The translations under genes and the position numbers were made by a program. Of a stretch of DNA of 64,000 nucleotides, positions 11,636 to 24,367 are shown in pieces. Each line of letters opens with the position of its first letter. Position 1 is the first letter of the stretch. Source of the stretch: Stenopsyche tienmushanensis. Taxonomy: Eukaryota > Arthropoda > Insecta > Trichoptera > Stenopsychidae. Location: the NCBI GenBank assembly GCA_008973525.1, contig WACJ01000521.1, forward strand, positions 310,001 to 374,000, given 5' to 3'. The notes under the pieces are model-generated. The model was not told where the DNA came from and searched no databases. It saw only the letters and a list, made by a program, of their open reading frames with translations.

Positions 11636-13100
11636 CCGATCCACGCTAGAAGCAGTACAGATAGTAATGGAAATAATCCGAAACGCGTGAAGAGACATGG
11701 TCTAAAGGAAGCAGTGACGTTGTGATAGTCACACTGGACATCAAGAATGCTTTCAATACTGTCCAGCTGGGACCTGATCGCTGACTACGCTCAGAAGAAA
11801 CTTCAAAGTTCCTGAGTATGCTGAAGAGCTCGTCAGCCATTACTTCAGAAACCGGCGTGTCCATCACAACGAAACCAACACATGGAAGAAACTGGAGATG
11901 GGCGTTCCACAGGGTCCGTCTTAGGACCCACTCTGTGGAATGTCCTCTACAACAGCTTACTAAAGGTCAAGATGCCAGTAGGAGCAGTATTCATTGCCTT
12001 CGCAGACGACGTCGCACTGCTGGTGACAGTCCAGCATCCGTGGGACATGGAAGCGAAGGGCAACAAAGCCCTTGCCAGAATCAACGCGTGGAAGCGGGAA
12101 AATTGCCTGCAGCTGGCAGCAGAGAAAACGGAGGCAATGATCTGCAGCAGGAGAAGAAGACCAAGGGTCAAAAAGCTTATTGTCAACGGCACGAGGTAGA
12201 CTACAGCAAATCGCTGAGATACCTCGGGATCCTCTTGGACAGCAAGCTGACCTTCAGCAAACATATCTAAACAGCTGCGCAAAAGGCAGCAGAAGGTGGC
12301 CAGCGAGCTCGGACGGCTCATGCCCAATGTCGGAGGGCCAAAGCCGCGCAAAAGAAAAACCATAAATCAGATCATACATTCAATCCTTCTGTACGGAGCC
12401 CCGATATGGCAAGAGTCGCTAAGACACGAGAGCTATACGAAGAAACTGGCCTGGTCCAACGGTAGGGAATGTTCCGAGTCACCGCAGCATACAGAACAGT
12501 ATCTAAAAAACAGTGTTCGTGATCACTGGAATCCCCCTGCTGTACTTCCAAGCAAAAAAAGGGCTTTGGACTACGAAGATCCCAAGTATCCGCAATGAAC
12601 ACGAACAGAAAGTGAGAGAAGTCAGGCAACTGGAGATGGGATCAGTCCAGCAAAGGACCCACCGACTTATCCCGGTCGTAAGTCGGTGGAAGGCCCGGAA
12701 ATATGGCGAAACGACCTACTGCTTGACTCAAGTACTCACGGGGCATGGATGCTTCGGGGCGTACCTGAAGCGGATTGGCAAAGAACCATCCGCTAACTGC
12801 TACTACTGCCAAGCGGAGGTCGACGACGCAGAGCACACCATCATTGGCTGTGAGGCTTGGGCACCCCAGAGGAAACTGCTGGAACAAGCACTCGGGGTAG
12901 CCTGAGCTCAACGTCGAAATCATGGTCCACAGCATGATGGCAAGCATGAAGAACTGGGACCATTAGCGCGACTACGTAGAAGAGATTCCGAGCGTCAAAG
13001 AGGGCAGTGAAAGAGAGAAGTGAAGAGCGCTTCTCCAACACTAGAATAGAGCCAAGCAATCTAAGACCAGACTACCTGTCCTCCTGAAGCAATATGGAAA
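11636..13100 (+). mobile_element. R1-clade LINE relic (RT to C-terminal zinc knuckle)
   Basis: Several frames on the plus strand together follow a non-LTR polymerase: GRSTLEAVQIV then VIVTLDIKNAFNT (RT palm), GVPQGSVLGPTLWNVLYN, FIAFADDVALLVT (FADD catalytic box), YLGILLDSKLTFSKHI, and a C-terminal CxxC...H...C knuckle (YCQAEVDDAEHTIIGC) typical of R1/TRAS-like elements. The frame changes several times and there are stops, for example at 12268 and 12903, so the copy is dead. It has no 5' part and no clear tail. Confidence 0.85.
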
Positions 13101-14918
13101 ACAATACCAGGGAGACAGATAAGGGCAAGGGAGAGATTTCGTCAATAGGAATCTGACACTATCCCACTATGGGTGTCTTGAGTCGCCTACAGGTGCAAAG
13201 ATTCCCCTTCCACAGGAATGTACATAGATGGTAAGATCATGCTGTAAAGGTACCCCTACACATCTAAATATTCTCAAATATTACAAAAAGTGATCCATAG
13301 CACTTCATGTTAATACCGTGCATCTATTTCTAATACATCATTATCATTTTTCATCACGTTTCAATCAAATTTCCACCATCAGGTATGACATTATTTAGAT
13401 CGTGTGTGATCTAAGAATCATAATAAATAGTAAACACTCAGCTCGATACCTAAATGTTAATTCCATTTGAAACGCTATTATTGGGCTCAACAATATCAAC
13501 AGTGTTAAGGTTCATTAATTGATACACAAATTTGACTCACGCTGTACGGTGCTGAGACAAAAATTAAATTTGTATGGACGATAACATTAATGTTTAACTC
13601 AATTTAAAATTTATTACCAATCAAATGATTAATATCTATCAACATTTTTTTAGTAGATACGCGAATATTTTTGGGTTTCCCTCATTTTTAATTACCTATT
13701 TGAAATTACATACATATTAAACACAAAATATTGATAAATACCACTATGGATGATTTTTATAAAACGGAAACGAGTTTTCAGACAAGTTTAAGAAGTTATA
13801 TCATGAAAGGAATATTAAATATACAAAAGTAGGGCTCAAATCCCATATAAGTAATGTAGGATCCGAGAGAATTCTAGGCAGATTAAGGGAACATCTCGCA
13901 AAAAACAGAAATGGGACATGATAAGAACAAAAAAATACATCTATTTAAAATTAATACGTTTAAATATATTATTAATAAATACTCTTTGTTTAGATAAAAA
14001 CAATAATTTTGAAATTAAGCGATTTCGCTCATAGATGGCTCGCTTATATTTTTGAATAATTGAGGCTGTTAATTCGTCGATTTCTTGCGTTTTTCGTCTT
14101 TTAATTAGGACCGATGGCCGAAATTTATTTTTACAGCCAAACCGGTCGATAAAGTCGCCTACTTTATGATTGTCAATTTGTGCTGGTCCTTGCTGGCAGA
14201 CCGCCATTTACCCACAAATGATGCCACGAGCTTTTGATGTTTCCAGGCTGGTAGTCAAATAATCATGGACGAAAGCTTGGCGTGGTAGGCGACTTGATTA
14301 ACACCATAAAAGCTGACGTTGAAGTATGACGAAGGCTTCGCGGGAGTTATTAGCTCGTCTGGAATAATAAGCGATGGTGCGTGACGTGGGACCAACCCCC
14401 TTCGTTTTAAATCCATGTGACTATTGCATTCCGTCTAATCCGCGTTGTTTCATATTAAATTTTCATCGTCGCGAATATATCCACCCCGGAGCATATTTAG
14501 AGGTCGAATTTATATAAATAAAAATCGTTTAAAATGTAATTTTTCGAGTGAGATGATGGAAAAAGACCGCTCGAAATAAGGGCACTCACTTGTGATGGCT
14601 GTTTCGGACGTCCAAACAAAATAACTAAGCGAATTAATAATTCATAAGACCTAAAAAAATACTGCATGACCCTTGCGTGCAGACTTAACCCTCCCTTATA
14701 TTTGTGCGGAAAAATATCATCTTAATAAGAAAGAAAAAGAGGATATAAACAAACATATCCTTGTGAGATTCTCTCGTGTTCTACCAACAGAATTCTTTGA
14801 GCAAAATGCAACCCTCTGAAAATGTTTCCTAATGTACCGTATTTATTATTGGACATAAGCAAACTTCATTGGAGATTTTTCCAGAGATAGAAAATTTTAT
14901 GGGGTTGTCATATATATA
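13101..14918. other. intergenic; GC-richer patch 14220-14470
   Basis: No gene is recognised. The patch at 14220-14470 is less AT-rich and without long frames, resembling the blocks at 3690 and 10130. The 88-residue reverse frame at 13941-14207 has no known domain. Confidence 0.4.
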
Positions 14919-15010
14919 GTGTCTTTGAACAAGAACGCTTGAAGTTTGTTAGATTATAGCGGCCATGTTATTAAAGCAACATCTCTAAAATAAGTTGTAA
15001 ATTATTAAAT
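14919..15010 (+). mobile_element. mariner 5'-end fragment
   Basis: 'gtctttgaacaagaacgctt' followed by 'gttagattatagcggcca' and 'aaagcaac' matches the start of the mariner relic at 53884. No transposase remains. Confidence 0.5.
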
Positions 15011-15065
15011 AATATATGGCTTAATTATCATGAAAGTTTATAGTATTAAATAACGTATGCAAATT

Positions 15066-15790
15066 ATAAAATTTAAACAACCCACACGATCAGTCTTCTT
15101 CGGACAACTTCGTTTTGTAATAACAGTTCGTAATCGTTCTATAGACATGTTCGTTTATGGCGTCATGTTAGCGGTCCGAAAAGCGGACCAATTAGACCTA
15201 CAGACCTTGTGGCTACTCCGTTCTCTTTTTTAGGGCTTTTTGCGGCATTTTCGGGGATAAATGCGCACCTGTGGCCTTCTATGATCTGTACGATCATGAA
15301 AACCCCCACAGTCTAGATTTGCGAACGAATCTATACTTATCCCCATCTATAAAAACTATATTGATGCAAAAACTTGGCCTCATTGCTGTGAAACATCGCC
15401 AAACATTCGATTGAAACATTGTGACGACGCCGTTTTCGTTCCATTGTGAGCAAACGCGGCACCCGTCTTGCGCACAGCTTTCTCATGTCAAAATTGTCAG
15501 TCAATATGCGATGTACAGCATTTTTTGAAAGGACAATCCAATACCATTTTGTGGATTTTCTTCACCATTCTAAGGTGGTTACCTCAATTAGTCGACCACT
15601 GTACTATTCGTCTTGGCAGCTCATACAGCCTCGTCTAACCTTATCTTTGCCACGATTTATTTACTACAATTCAACTCTAATAATAGGAATATCGATATGA
15701 AATATAATGGATACGGGGTTCAGAATTTTTCGAAATTTCATATGGTGTACCAAATACATATCATGGATTCGATGGCATCTCGAGATCATG
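15066..15790 (+). repeat. composite repeat, copy 1 (peptide repeat + reversed mariner)
   Basis: The unit runs from 'attataaaatttaaacaacc' through a coding-like stretch (RHVSGPKSGP..., frameshifted, then AFYDLYDHENPHSL) into reverse-strand mariner sequence at 15370-15620. It ends with 'aatatcgatatgaaatataa' and 'catatggtgtaccaaataca'. A direct copy lies at 32155-32795. The mariner piece matches the helix-turn-helix region of the relics at 41166, 45839 and 54060. The two copies differ by internal indels. Confidence 0.7.
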
Positions 15791-15984
15791 AGACTTAACG
15801 CCTTTAGACTTCATCCTTTGAAACTATCTTAAATCGCAGATCAATGCATATAAACCATCCAGTAAATTCAGCCAGATTTATGCGGCAAAGTAATCGAAAA
15901 TTGGACCAACCGAATACGTGCCATCAAGCAAAGCCGTGGCGGACATTTGAACGACGTTATATTCTATACGATAAAATTTCTCTT

Positions 15985-16140
15985 TCTCGAAACTACTTTT
16001 TTCAACACGGTTGACATGTTATCTCAAATTTCAATGAATTAATTTACTTTAAATTTGGTACGAAATTTTTTAATATAATTTTCTATTGTTCTTACCAGAT
16101 TTATGTCAAAATTTTATTTTTAACTATTTTTAAAAAAATA
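15985..16140 (-). repeat. solo end of the long-inverted-end element
   Basis: Contains 'tcgaaactacttttttcaac', 'aatttactt', 'ttgttcttaccagatttatg' and 'tcaaaatt', matching the arms at 22402-22665 and 23712-23968. Only one arm is present. Confidence 0.6.
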
Positions 16141-17734
16141 ATGAAATACAAATATGAAATAATTTAGGACATTGAAAAAGTGTTAAATAAAATAGGAAAA
16201 TTTATACTATTCAATATAATTGAAATTAATAAAATATTAGTCTTATATCCATTTAAAGCTTCAAATTAAGTTTTTAAATGGATTTAAGTATGTCCAGAAT
16301 TTTGCGGATTTCAAGTATTTAGTTATTTTAAATGCACAGTGCAATGTTTTCACCCGACTAACCGGAACACAACTTTGCATAAAATCGGCGAAAATTTCTA
16401 AATTTGCATTCGCAATGTACAAAGTGCCATAAAAGTGTTTTTCCGACTTGAGACCGGAAAATTTACATACCCCCAAGTTACACGTGCTAAATTAGTATGG
16501 ATCGCGCAATCAGATGCCATATTCCACGTATATGCAAACCGTCAACATCAAAATTCATTTCATTATCATATCAAAATAATAATTATCCCGAAATCCGTAA
16601 TCCCGTGAGATGTGTGACCGTGAAAGTTTCAGCCAAACACTCAAACATCAGGAGCTTTCATATGCAAATGAGCGGGGAGATTTACGATATGGCTGCAAAA
16701 TTGCGGCGAAGATGGAAACGCCGACGAGGACACTTTGTCTGCTGACAGGAATCCCGTCGGGATTAGTTAATGTCAACTTCCTGCCCGAGGTGGCGGTCCG
16801 TCGGAGCCGGGGCTTTCGTCCTTTGTGGCAGGATACCGAAATCCTCCAGCAATAAATACTCATTCGTTAGCTTCCGGTGCTGAGGGTGCCGCGAATGCGG
16901 AAGCGTTCGGAAAATGGGGTGGCTCTACCCTCTAAGATGCTCCGGAATGGGGTCAACGATAATGGTAAAAGATGCGACAACTGTTAAACGTGATTTACAC
17001 TGGTATTGGGAAGCCGGGAACGAAACATCGATAGGGACTCTTAATAATGGAGGGTTCTATTGACTCCTGCCGGGGCTTACTTGTTTGAACCGATCGAGGC
17101 AAACATTTCTACTACACGGGAATCGTGTTATCATAGTTGCTTTATCATATTTGAATATCTTCATATGTACACATCCATCTTCCTTTTGCCAATTGCCAAT
17201 TTCCCTCCAATTTGTGCTAGTTTATGCATACAGAAGCTTCTATTTGGAGTCCAATTAACAGTGGCGTTTTAATTTTCCGAGGCAAATTTAAGCATACATC
17301 TCCTTTTATTTAATTTTTGCAACATTATTTAAATGTACTTGAGGATATATGCTTAATCATTTCAATATTTATGCCATAAAACGATGTTATGTTCAAGCTA
17401 AATTTATATCATTCTCATCGCGCGATTAAGTCGGCCCGGAATGTTAAGTGTTAAGACAAGATACGTACGCATCGACATCGATAGACTAACAATTAAATAT
17501 ATTTATTCGTCCAGCTCAAAATCATATATGTAAATCAAATTATGTTAAAATCAAATTTAACGCATTCGCGGACACGTCTGCAATTGCAGTCGTTTTATGT
17601 GTTGCATGTAGGAAATCCAATCCCGGGATCCCGGGCAGTTTTAGGTGTAACTGTCTAATCTATGTATACATATATACAGTACATATATGCTTTTCAAATT
17701 GTTATATTAACCTTTCCCTAACGGTGATGTATTT
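16141..17734. other. intergenic; GC-richer block 16590-17110
   Basis: No convincing gene. The block at 16590-17110 has balanced base composition and overlapping short frames on both strands but no splice-framed exon I can defend. It may be conserved regulatory DNA. Confidence 0.4.
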
Positions 17735-17800
17735 ACTACACCTCGACTCTAATAATGGGAATATCGATATGAAATATAATAAATACGGGCTTCAGATTTT
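17735..17800 (+). repeat. tail fragment of the composite repeat
   Basis: 'cgactctaataatgggaata' and 'tcgatatgaaatataataaa' repeat the 3' flank of the units at 15660-15760 and 32695-32790. A further fragment is at 36480-36545. Confidence 0.6.
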
Positions 17801-17951
17801 TTGTATTCCTCCGTAATATAAATACGAATCACATCAAAGTATTATAGCGTATAAGTATTCATCTGCGGCGACGGAAATAAATAATTTGTAAGGAAATCGG
17901 GAATTTTGCGAGTTTGTTCGTGTCTCAGCAGAAACAATTTTATCAATCACA

Positions 17952-18110
17952 TTGATGGTGTTATACAAAAATGGGTGCTCACACGGTCATCAAATTGAAC
18001 TAGCATTTAAATATTTGATGACGATACCTCCAACGAATATGGAGGCTAAGCGTGCATTTTCAGCAGCAAGTTGCCTGGCTTCCAAATTCCAAATTTTAAT
18101 GAAATTCATC
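17952..18110 (+). mobile_element. hAT transposase C-terminal fragment
   Basis: The frame reads AFKYLMTIPPTNMEAKRAFS then AASCLASK. This matches the hAT dimerisation motif (L.IP.TS..SER.FS..G.), the most conserved part of hAT transposases. Nothing upstream of it is preserved and it is followed by unrelated AT-rich sequence. Confidence 0.65.
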
Positions 18111-19403
18111 AATGTTATTTTTCGTGTATTAATAAAAAATATGTTTAGAAGAACCAAATGTACATATATATTAACTCTGCGGTCCTATGTCGAGTCTGAC
18201 TCGACATCAATTTTATTCCAACGGATATACATCAAAATTTGCAGTTAATAATATTTTATCACCACTGTATCTTTGATTAACTTGATAATTTGCTATCCAA
18301 ATGTTTTTCCACACAATCGGAAACGGATGAAGTATTAAAGCGATTATTCGCCGGATGTATTTGAACGCCTCCATTTCCCAAATAATATATAACTACAAAT
18401 TTAATTATAACCTGAGCACGTTAACGAAAAACTAATTTCCCAAAGTCGGATCCGATCCTTCCAAGAAATTCGCAGACTAATATCCCGATATCCGGTCAGT
18501 GATCGCATCGAACTTTAACAATTGAGTCCATCAATAGCAAAAGGTCACCGACTACCTAATTGTTCGGAATTAGCTACGGCGACTTAATTATCTGATAATA
18601 TTGATTGTAAAAATGTATTAAATAATTAATTTAAAATTAACAACATGTGCCAATAGATGGTAGACATTTTTTTAAATTATATTAGGGCGACCAAAAAGTA
18701 TTTTCGTATTTTGAGACCTTATGTTTGTACTCATAAGTAAATAAATAAAAAATTTAAGTTATTTTATTTGTAGAACTATTGTTAAACATTATTTTTATGC
18801 AACAGGTTGCAAGGATAAAACTAAATACAGACCCGAAACTAACGAAGTCCACTCTAATCAAGTCAGATCCATGACAAATAATCGAATAATTTCCCATAGT
18901 ACATATCTCTAAGAATGTCCTCTATAATTTTGGTGAAAAAATTCGGATTATTTCAATGCTTTACAGCTAATTCGCGAAATGCGCTCGAAGTAATCAATCT
19001 ATCCAGATTGCGCCCCAACGGATCTGAGACCGCTATGATTGCAGGCTTGCCCCTATACCTGCTTTTGTTTGCAGACCAGAAATTCCTGTTAGGGACTTTT
19101 CTTATCTTTATTCTAGTAAAGGAGCAAATTAACTTAAAACATGTTAGCACAAAATTTAAAAAAAAGTGAATAGGAAGCGCGCAAAAAGAACAGCTAACTA
19201 ATGAATTGATAAAAGTCTCTGGAACCCATATTTTTTGTATATAATAATGAGATCACAATCGGTTCAAATGCCTTATACGTCTTGGTAATCACCAAGGCTC
19301 AAATCTTCTAAATAAAAGCTATAACAACACGCAGGGACGTTTAAACCAGCGCCATTTTGTTACTCAGGCGATAACGCACGGGTCCGATCTTCTTTCGGAT
19401 CAT
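18111..19403. other. intergenic with a mariner-type terminus at 18686
   Basis: At 18686 'gggcgaccaaaaagtatttt' resembles a mellifera-group mariner terminal repeat preceded by TA, but no partner end or transposase was found. No gene seen. Confidence 0.4.
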
Positions 19404-19632
19404 ATGTAGCCGGACGGATGGATGAGGACGGACGGGCTTCCAACAAAATAGGTATTTATTCAGTACAAGAGAGAGATCTGGCTGCGAGAAGGACGTCTTC
19501 CCGCAGCCAAGGGCAACCGATGACTTTTTTCGACACCGCCTAACGGTTAACGGTGCACGCGAAAGAAGCGATCGCTAGGGGCGCTCGATCAACAGCGCTA
19601 TTCCATGGAGATTTTAAATCGCCCGCACTATA
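19404..19632 (+). mobile_element. LTR-family copy
   Basis: The copy shares 'agagagatctggctgcgaga', 'aggacgtcttcccgcagcca' and 'aacagcgctattccatgg' with 1-356. It begins near 'atgtagccggacgg' and ends near 'cgcccgcactata', a decayed version of the TGTAGCG...CGCTACA termini. It is probably a solo LTR. Confidence 0.5.
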
Positions 19633-19923
19633 ATTGAGTATTTCAAAGTGAGATTACCCTTAAAAGCTCTTCGGCAAAAGGAATAGGATGGGTATTATGG
19701 GTTAGGATAGATACTGCATGCCTTAAACGTTGACACTGACAAAATTGACAATGGATAGAATACGGAAATCAAACTGAAAAGTTTTACCACACCTCACACG
19801 CATTATATGTAATCACTATTATATTCAAATTCACAATCTGGATTTGAACCGAATTCAGGATCTAAGCCACTATACTAACACTTGGTCGCATTTTCTCTGA
19901 AATACCTTGATTAAAATTATTAA

Positions 19924-20780
19924 GTTGTCTCATAAGTTTCTTTCGCAAATGAACACAGATCTAATCATAGTCATGGTTGAAGAAAACCCGCGATATACTG
20001 TTCCCAAATAGCTAACATGTTAGAAATTCCACGAATATCTGTCCATAATCATCTGACAAAATTGGGCTACATCAATCGTTCAGATGTGTGGCTACCCCAT
20101 GAACTGACTGACTCAAATAAACTTCAGCGTATTTCAACATGCGATTTTCTTCTCCAACGACATAATAGCCAACCTTTTTTGAAGAGACTTGTCACTGGAG
20201 ATGAAAGTTGGATACTCTATGATAATATCCAACGTAAATGGTCTTGGACCAAGGGTACAGAAGCTTTAATTGTAGCTAAACCTGGCCTACATCCAAAAAA
20301 AGTTTTGCTATGCATTTGGTGGGACTGGAAGGGGGTCTAGACAATCTGAAGGATGCAATTGTCAGAAAATAGCCAGAATTAGCGAACAGACGAGTCGTTG
20401 TTTTTCATGACGATAACGCCAAGCCTCATGTGTCTTTGCTCGTCAGAAATAAATTATTGTCATTTGACTGGGGATGTTTTAACTCATCCTCCATACTCTC
20501 CGGACATTGCCCCTTCAGATTATTATTTATTTCTTTCATTAAAAAATTCTTCACGTGGTAAAAAAATTAAATCAAAAAATGATATAAAAAAGTACCTTGA
20601 TCAATATTTTGCCGATAAATCTGGAAATTTTTGGCAAGAAGGCATTATAAGGCTTCCGGAGAGATGAAGAAAGGCAATAGAACAGAATAGATCATATATT
20701 ATTCAATAAATTTTGATGTAATACAAATTATTGTTTATTTTTTTCCTAATATGAAAACGAAAGAAACTTATGGGACACCC
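19924..20780 (+). mobile_element. mariner element, internally deleted, both ends present
   Basis: Inverted ends 'tgtctcataagtttctttcg' (left) and the reverse complement of 'cgaaagaaacttatgggaca' (right) are flanked by TA on both sides. Between them lies a DD34D transposase relic: WLPHELTDSNKLQRIS, VTGDESWILYD (first Asp), HPKKVLLCIWWDWKGV, HDDNAKPHV (second Asp), HPPYSPDIAPSDYYLF (third Asp) and LPERWRKAIEQN. The element is 857 bp against about 1.3 kb for a full copy. The N-terminal DNA-binding part is mostly gone and the frame breaks after WKGV, so it cannot make transposase. The intact ends could in principle be mobilised in trans. Confidence 0.88.
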
Positions 20781-21744
20781 TAATATATTTTATAAAGTTG
20801 AATGTTAAAAAAGTTTTTCGATACCCCCAATATATTATGAGCGTGTTTATCGTATTTAATCCAAAGCTACGCACAAATTACGACATATTGTCTTCCAAGT
20901 TTGAACGTGGGCGCCATCGTCTAGTTACGGGAAGTCCCAATCGACAACTTTCAATTAGATAATGACAATAGTCATCGCACATTACAAAATAATTTTAGAG
21001 TAGAAACGGATCAAGGCTCTAAGATATTCTAATTGGAAAATTACTATTCGGTCATACCTTGAACTAGAATTGTTGATGGCGTTTGTCTCTGATGCACGAC
21101 ATTTTTAAAATCGTGTTCGCTCCTCGTATTTAAGTCTCATTGCATAATGACTAAAAATAAAACCGCGCCTTCGCTTCATTGTTGCCTTTTTGCTCGAATT
21201 TATGGCCGCCATAAAATTGTTTCGATATTCAATTGAAACTTTATTTACGGCCTGAACTTTACGACTATGATTAATGATGCAATTGCATCGTCGGAATTCA
21301 CTCGAGCCGAACGTGGAAGGAAAATAAAAACTAAATTATCACCCCTAACGGTCAACCCCCCCCCCCCCCCTCCTTTCAGAACTTGCGATAGTGATTTCGA
21401 CAAATTAAAAATACATCTTGGCCGAGCTTTTAAATGGAGACAAGCGGCATAAAAAATAGATTAAGAATCGCCCACAAAATGGCATTTCATCGACCTTATG
21501 GACTGTGGGAGGGAATAAAAACACCGTGAAAATTATTCGAAACAATCGACGACGGGCTTTAAAAGCGTCGTAAAAATATTTACGGAACGTGTCCCAAATT
21601 AAATTAAGTTTAAAATGGAAAATTTCTAAAATTAAAACGACGGATGTCGAATATTATTGGCGATGGTCGCGTGCTGCAGTGCTCTTAGACCACAGATTTC
21701 AAGCGGGGGCGTTCAGGACCAACTACCGCCCCCCTGGATAATAC
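20781..21744. other. intergenic with a 15-base C run
   Basis: No gene recognised. A homopolymer of 15 C lies at 21356-21370. Confidence 0.6.
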
Positions 21745-21930
21745 TCGCAAGAATGAGCTGATTCGTTGATGAGGAATCTCGCATATGCTGCAAACGGACT
21801 CGAGATTCTTGCGCGTGTACCGTTGCCGCAGGGGCGGGAGTCGAGAGAAATCGTCGGTTGGCCTTGGCTGCGGGAGGACGTCCTTCTTGCAGCCAGATCG
21901 CAGCCAGGTCAACCCGTCGTCCAGGAAAGG
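21745..21930 (-). mobile_element. LTR-family copy, reversed
   Basis: 'ggttggccttggctgcggga' and 'ggacgtccttcttgcagcca' are the reverse complement of the shared core of the LTR copies at 1-356 and 19404. The 'gatcgcagccaggtcaaccc' end is unique to this copy. Confidence 0.5.
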
Positions 21931-22401
21931 TATATGTTGATATTTTTTATCAAAAATATACTATTCGAAGATTGTGTTGGGCTAAAAATATTCCTTTTTA
22001 CAAGTATTTTCACAAAGGAAAATGTGTGGAACTACATCAGCATGCAGTTCCATTTGAATAAAAACTAAAACCATATCACGAGAAGTGTTTTTTCTATTTA
22101 TGATGACATATCGTATGTCAGGAAATGTCAATATTGATGGTGGTAAAACATCGACGTGGAAGATAAACCTGAAAGAGGACGACTTTTTCAAATAAAAACT
22201 TGCCTGGTACTAACAGCAAGAGAAGTTGATAGAATTGTTTTACCAGATATTTATTGATATTTTCAAAATATATAATAAAAAACTTATAGGCTGGTAAAGT
22301 GCAAGGGGTAAAAAAAGAGCGTGTCCTGGTTGACACGATTTCAGTCCTTTTAGTCATCTAAATTAAAAATAATAAATAAGATTCTTAATTAATAAAATTA
22401 T

Positions 22402-23968
22402 CGCTATAGTCCCTACTTCCAAAAAACTGTTTTAAAAAAATGGTGGCTTTTTAAAAAAAAGTCATTTTTTGCCTTTTTCACATTTTAATTTTAATTTAAA
22501 ATTTTGACATTTATCTGGTACAAACAATAGAAGATTATACTGAAAAGGTTCGTACCAAATTTGAAGTAAATTAATTGATTACAACGTGCGATATCATGTC
22601 AACCGCGTTGAAAAAAGTAGTTTCGAGAAAAACGCGTTTAAAGATTTCATTCTTGCCGCGTCACTAAATATAGCTCTAACTCTGTACATAATTAAAATTT
22701 TAGAAATTCCTTTAAGGAATATATTTTTAAAAGTCTAAACTTTGAAAATATGCAAAAAAAAAATTTTTTGAAAATTCTCAGACTAGAATACTCCCTTTTA
22801 AATAGTACAATCGCGTATTTGCAAATTAGTGTTTGCGCGAAGAAATGAATGAATATAGTGTGCTATCAGCAGTGTTTGTTTATTTATATACAAGCTTTAT
22901 GTACGCTGCGCAGTCCTGAGAGATAAATGGATTTGTACAGATGATAAGTCATTTTGAAATCGACTCACTACTCAAAGGATTAAAGATGAATATTGCCTTC
23001 AAAGCAAATTCCTATATTATAAACAGCTGTATAGATTTTTTATTACATTTCCATCTTTATGTTTAGCTGAAAAAGGATTCAATACAGTTTGCAATTATTA
23101 ACAAAAAATAAATAGATTCTTATACTTATATGATAAATATGGCAGAAAATTTTTAAATGTGTTATCCAGAAAATATTTAAACATTTCAGGATTTACCTAG
23201 ATATAAACGTCTTTTATGCTTTTTCCCAGCAAATTGATTCTTTCGTATTAAATTTGATCGTATTTATCTGTTATAACTGGATACAAGAAGTTACATCTTT
23301 AGCACTAAAATTAGTCATTAAAAACGTGTAAATCCTTTGAAAAAAATATCTAAGTCTAGCCAAACCTATTTTATTGGCTCTAGGTGCATAAATATAAATA
23401 TCATTTTTTCTCAAAATACAAGGATCCTGATGTGTTTTTTTTTTATTATAAATTCTGTAAAACCTTTAAAGGGACAAACTCAGGGAGATTAGGTAAGATC
23501 TATACACCACTATTAAAAAAACTCATTTCAAAATCATAATGGTCTGGCCAGACTCAAAACTCTTTTTATGCGACTTTTTTTGTGCGATTTCGAAGTTATG
23601 CGATTTTTTTTAAATCAATTTTTTCTTTTTTTTAAATTTCATAAAGAGTACGCCTCGAGATATTTTAGATAAAATAAGAAAAATACGGTCCTACCTTAAT
23701 GAAATATTTTAACGCGTTTTACTCGAAACTACTTTTTTCAACGTGGTTGACATCATTTCTCAAGTTTTAATAAATTAATTTACTTCAAACTGGGTACGAA
23801 TCTTTTCTATATAACCTTCTATTATTCTTACCAGATTTATGTCAAAATTCATTTCTTAACTATTTTTAAAAAAATTAAAACCGTGACAAAATAAGGTAAA
23901 ATAATGATTTAACTGAATTTTTTTAACAGTCGCCATTTTGTGATTTTTTTTAGTTAGGGACTATAGTG
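22402..23968. mobile_element. foldback-like element with about 265-bp inverted ends
   Basis: The left arm (22402-22665) and right arm (23712-23968) are inverted copies. The tips are 'ctatagtcccta' and 'tagggactatag'. The arms share 'gtaccaaatttgaagtaaat', the gttgaaaaaagtagtttcga block and 'gagaaaaacgcgtttaaa'. The 1.05-kb centre has no long frame, so the element is non-autonomous. A single arm occurs at 15985-16140, and sequence related to its interior lies inverted at 28890-29110. Confidence 0.75.
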
Positions 23969-24367
23969 ACATCTTTACTAATTATAAATTAAATTGTTGG
24001 AAAGAGAAAATCTACACAAAACAATGACATTGACACTGGGTATAATATTTCTTCGCATAAAGTCATATGTAGATGTAAGCGTAAATATCGCTGATTTCGC
24101 TTAATTTCATGGAACCACTTCAACTCAAACGGAATAATTAATCCAATCTGTTATTGAATGTGGGTTTCTTATAATTGATTAACTTTCTTCATCGGCGCGG
24201 GTAACATTGAGTAAATATTTTGCTTAATTAAAAGATGTTTCTTTTCGCTTCCTTAATAAAATACTGGATGCTATTCCAAGACAGAGCGGAATCAATTGTT
24301 CTTTTTGGAATACACTCTCTTTTTAGTATTAAAATTTGATCATTTAGGCGCCAAAAATTCTCCACAT

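Noticed and set aside
12513..12905. 130-codon frame with CxxC...H...C as a host zinc-finger gene
   Set aside because: It is the C-terminal knuckle of the R1-clade LINE that starts upstream.
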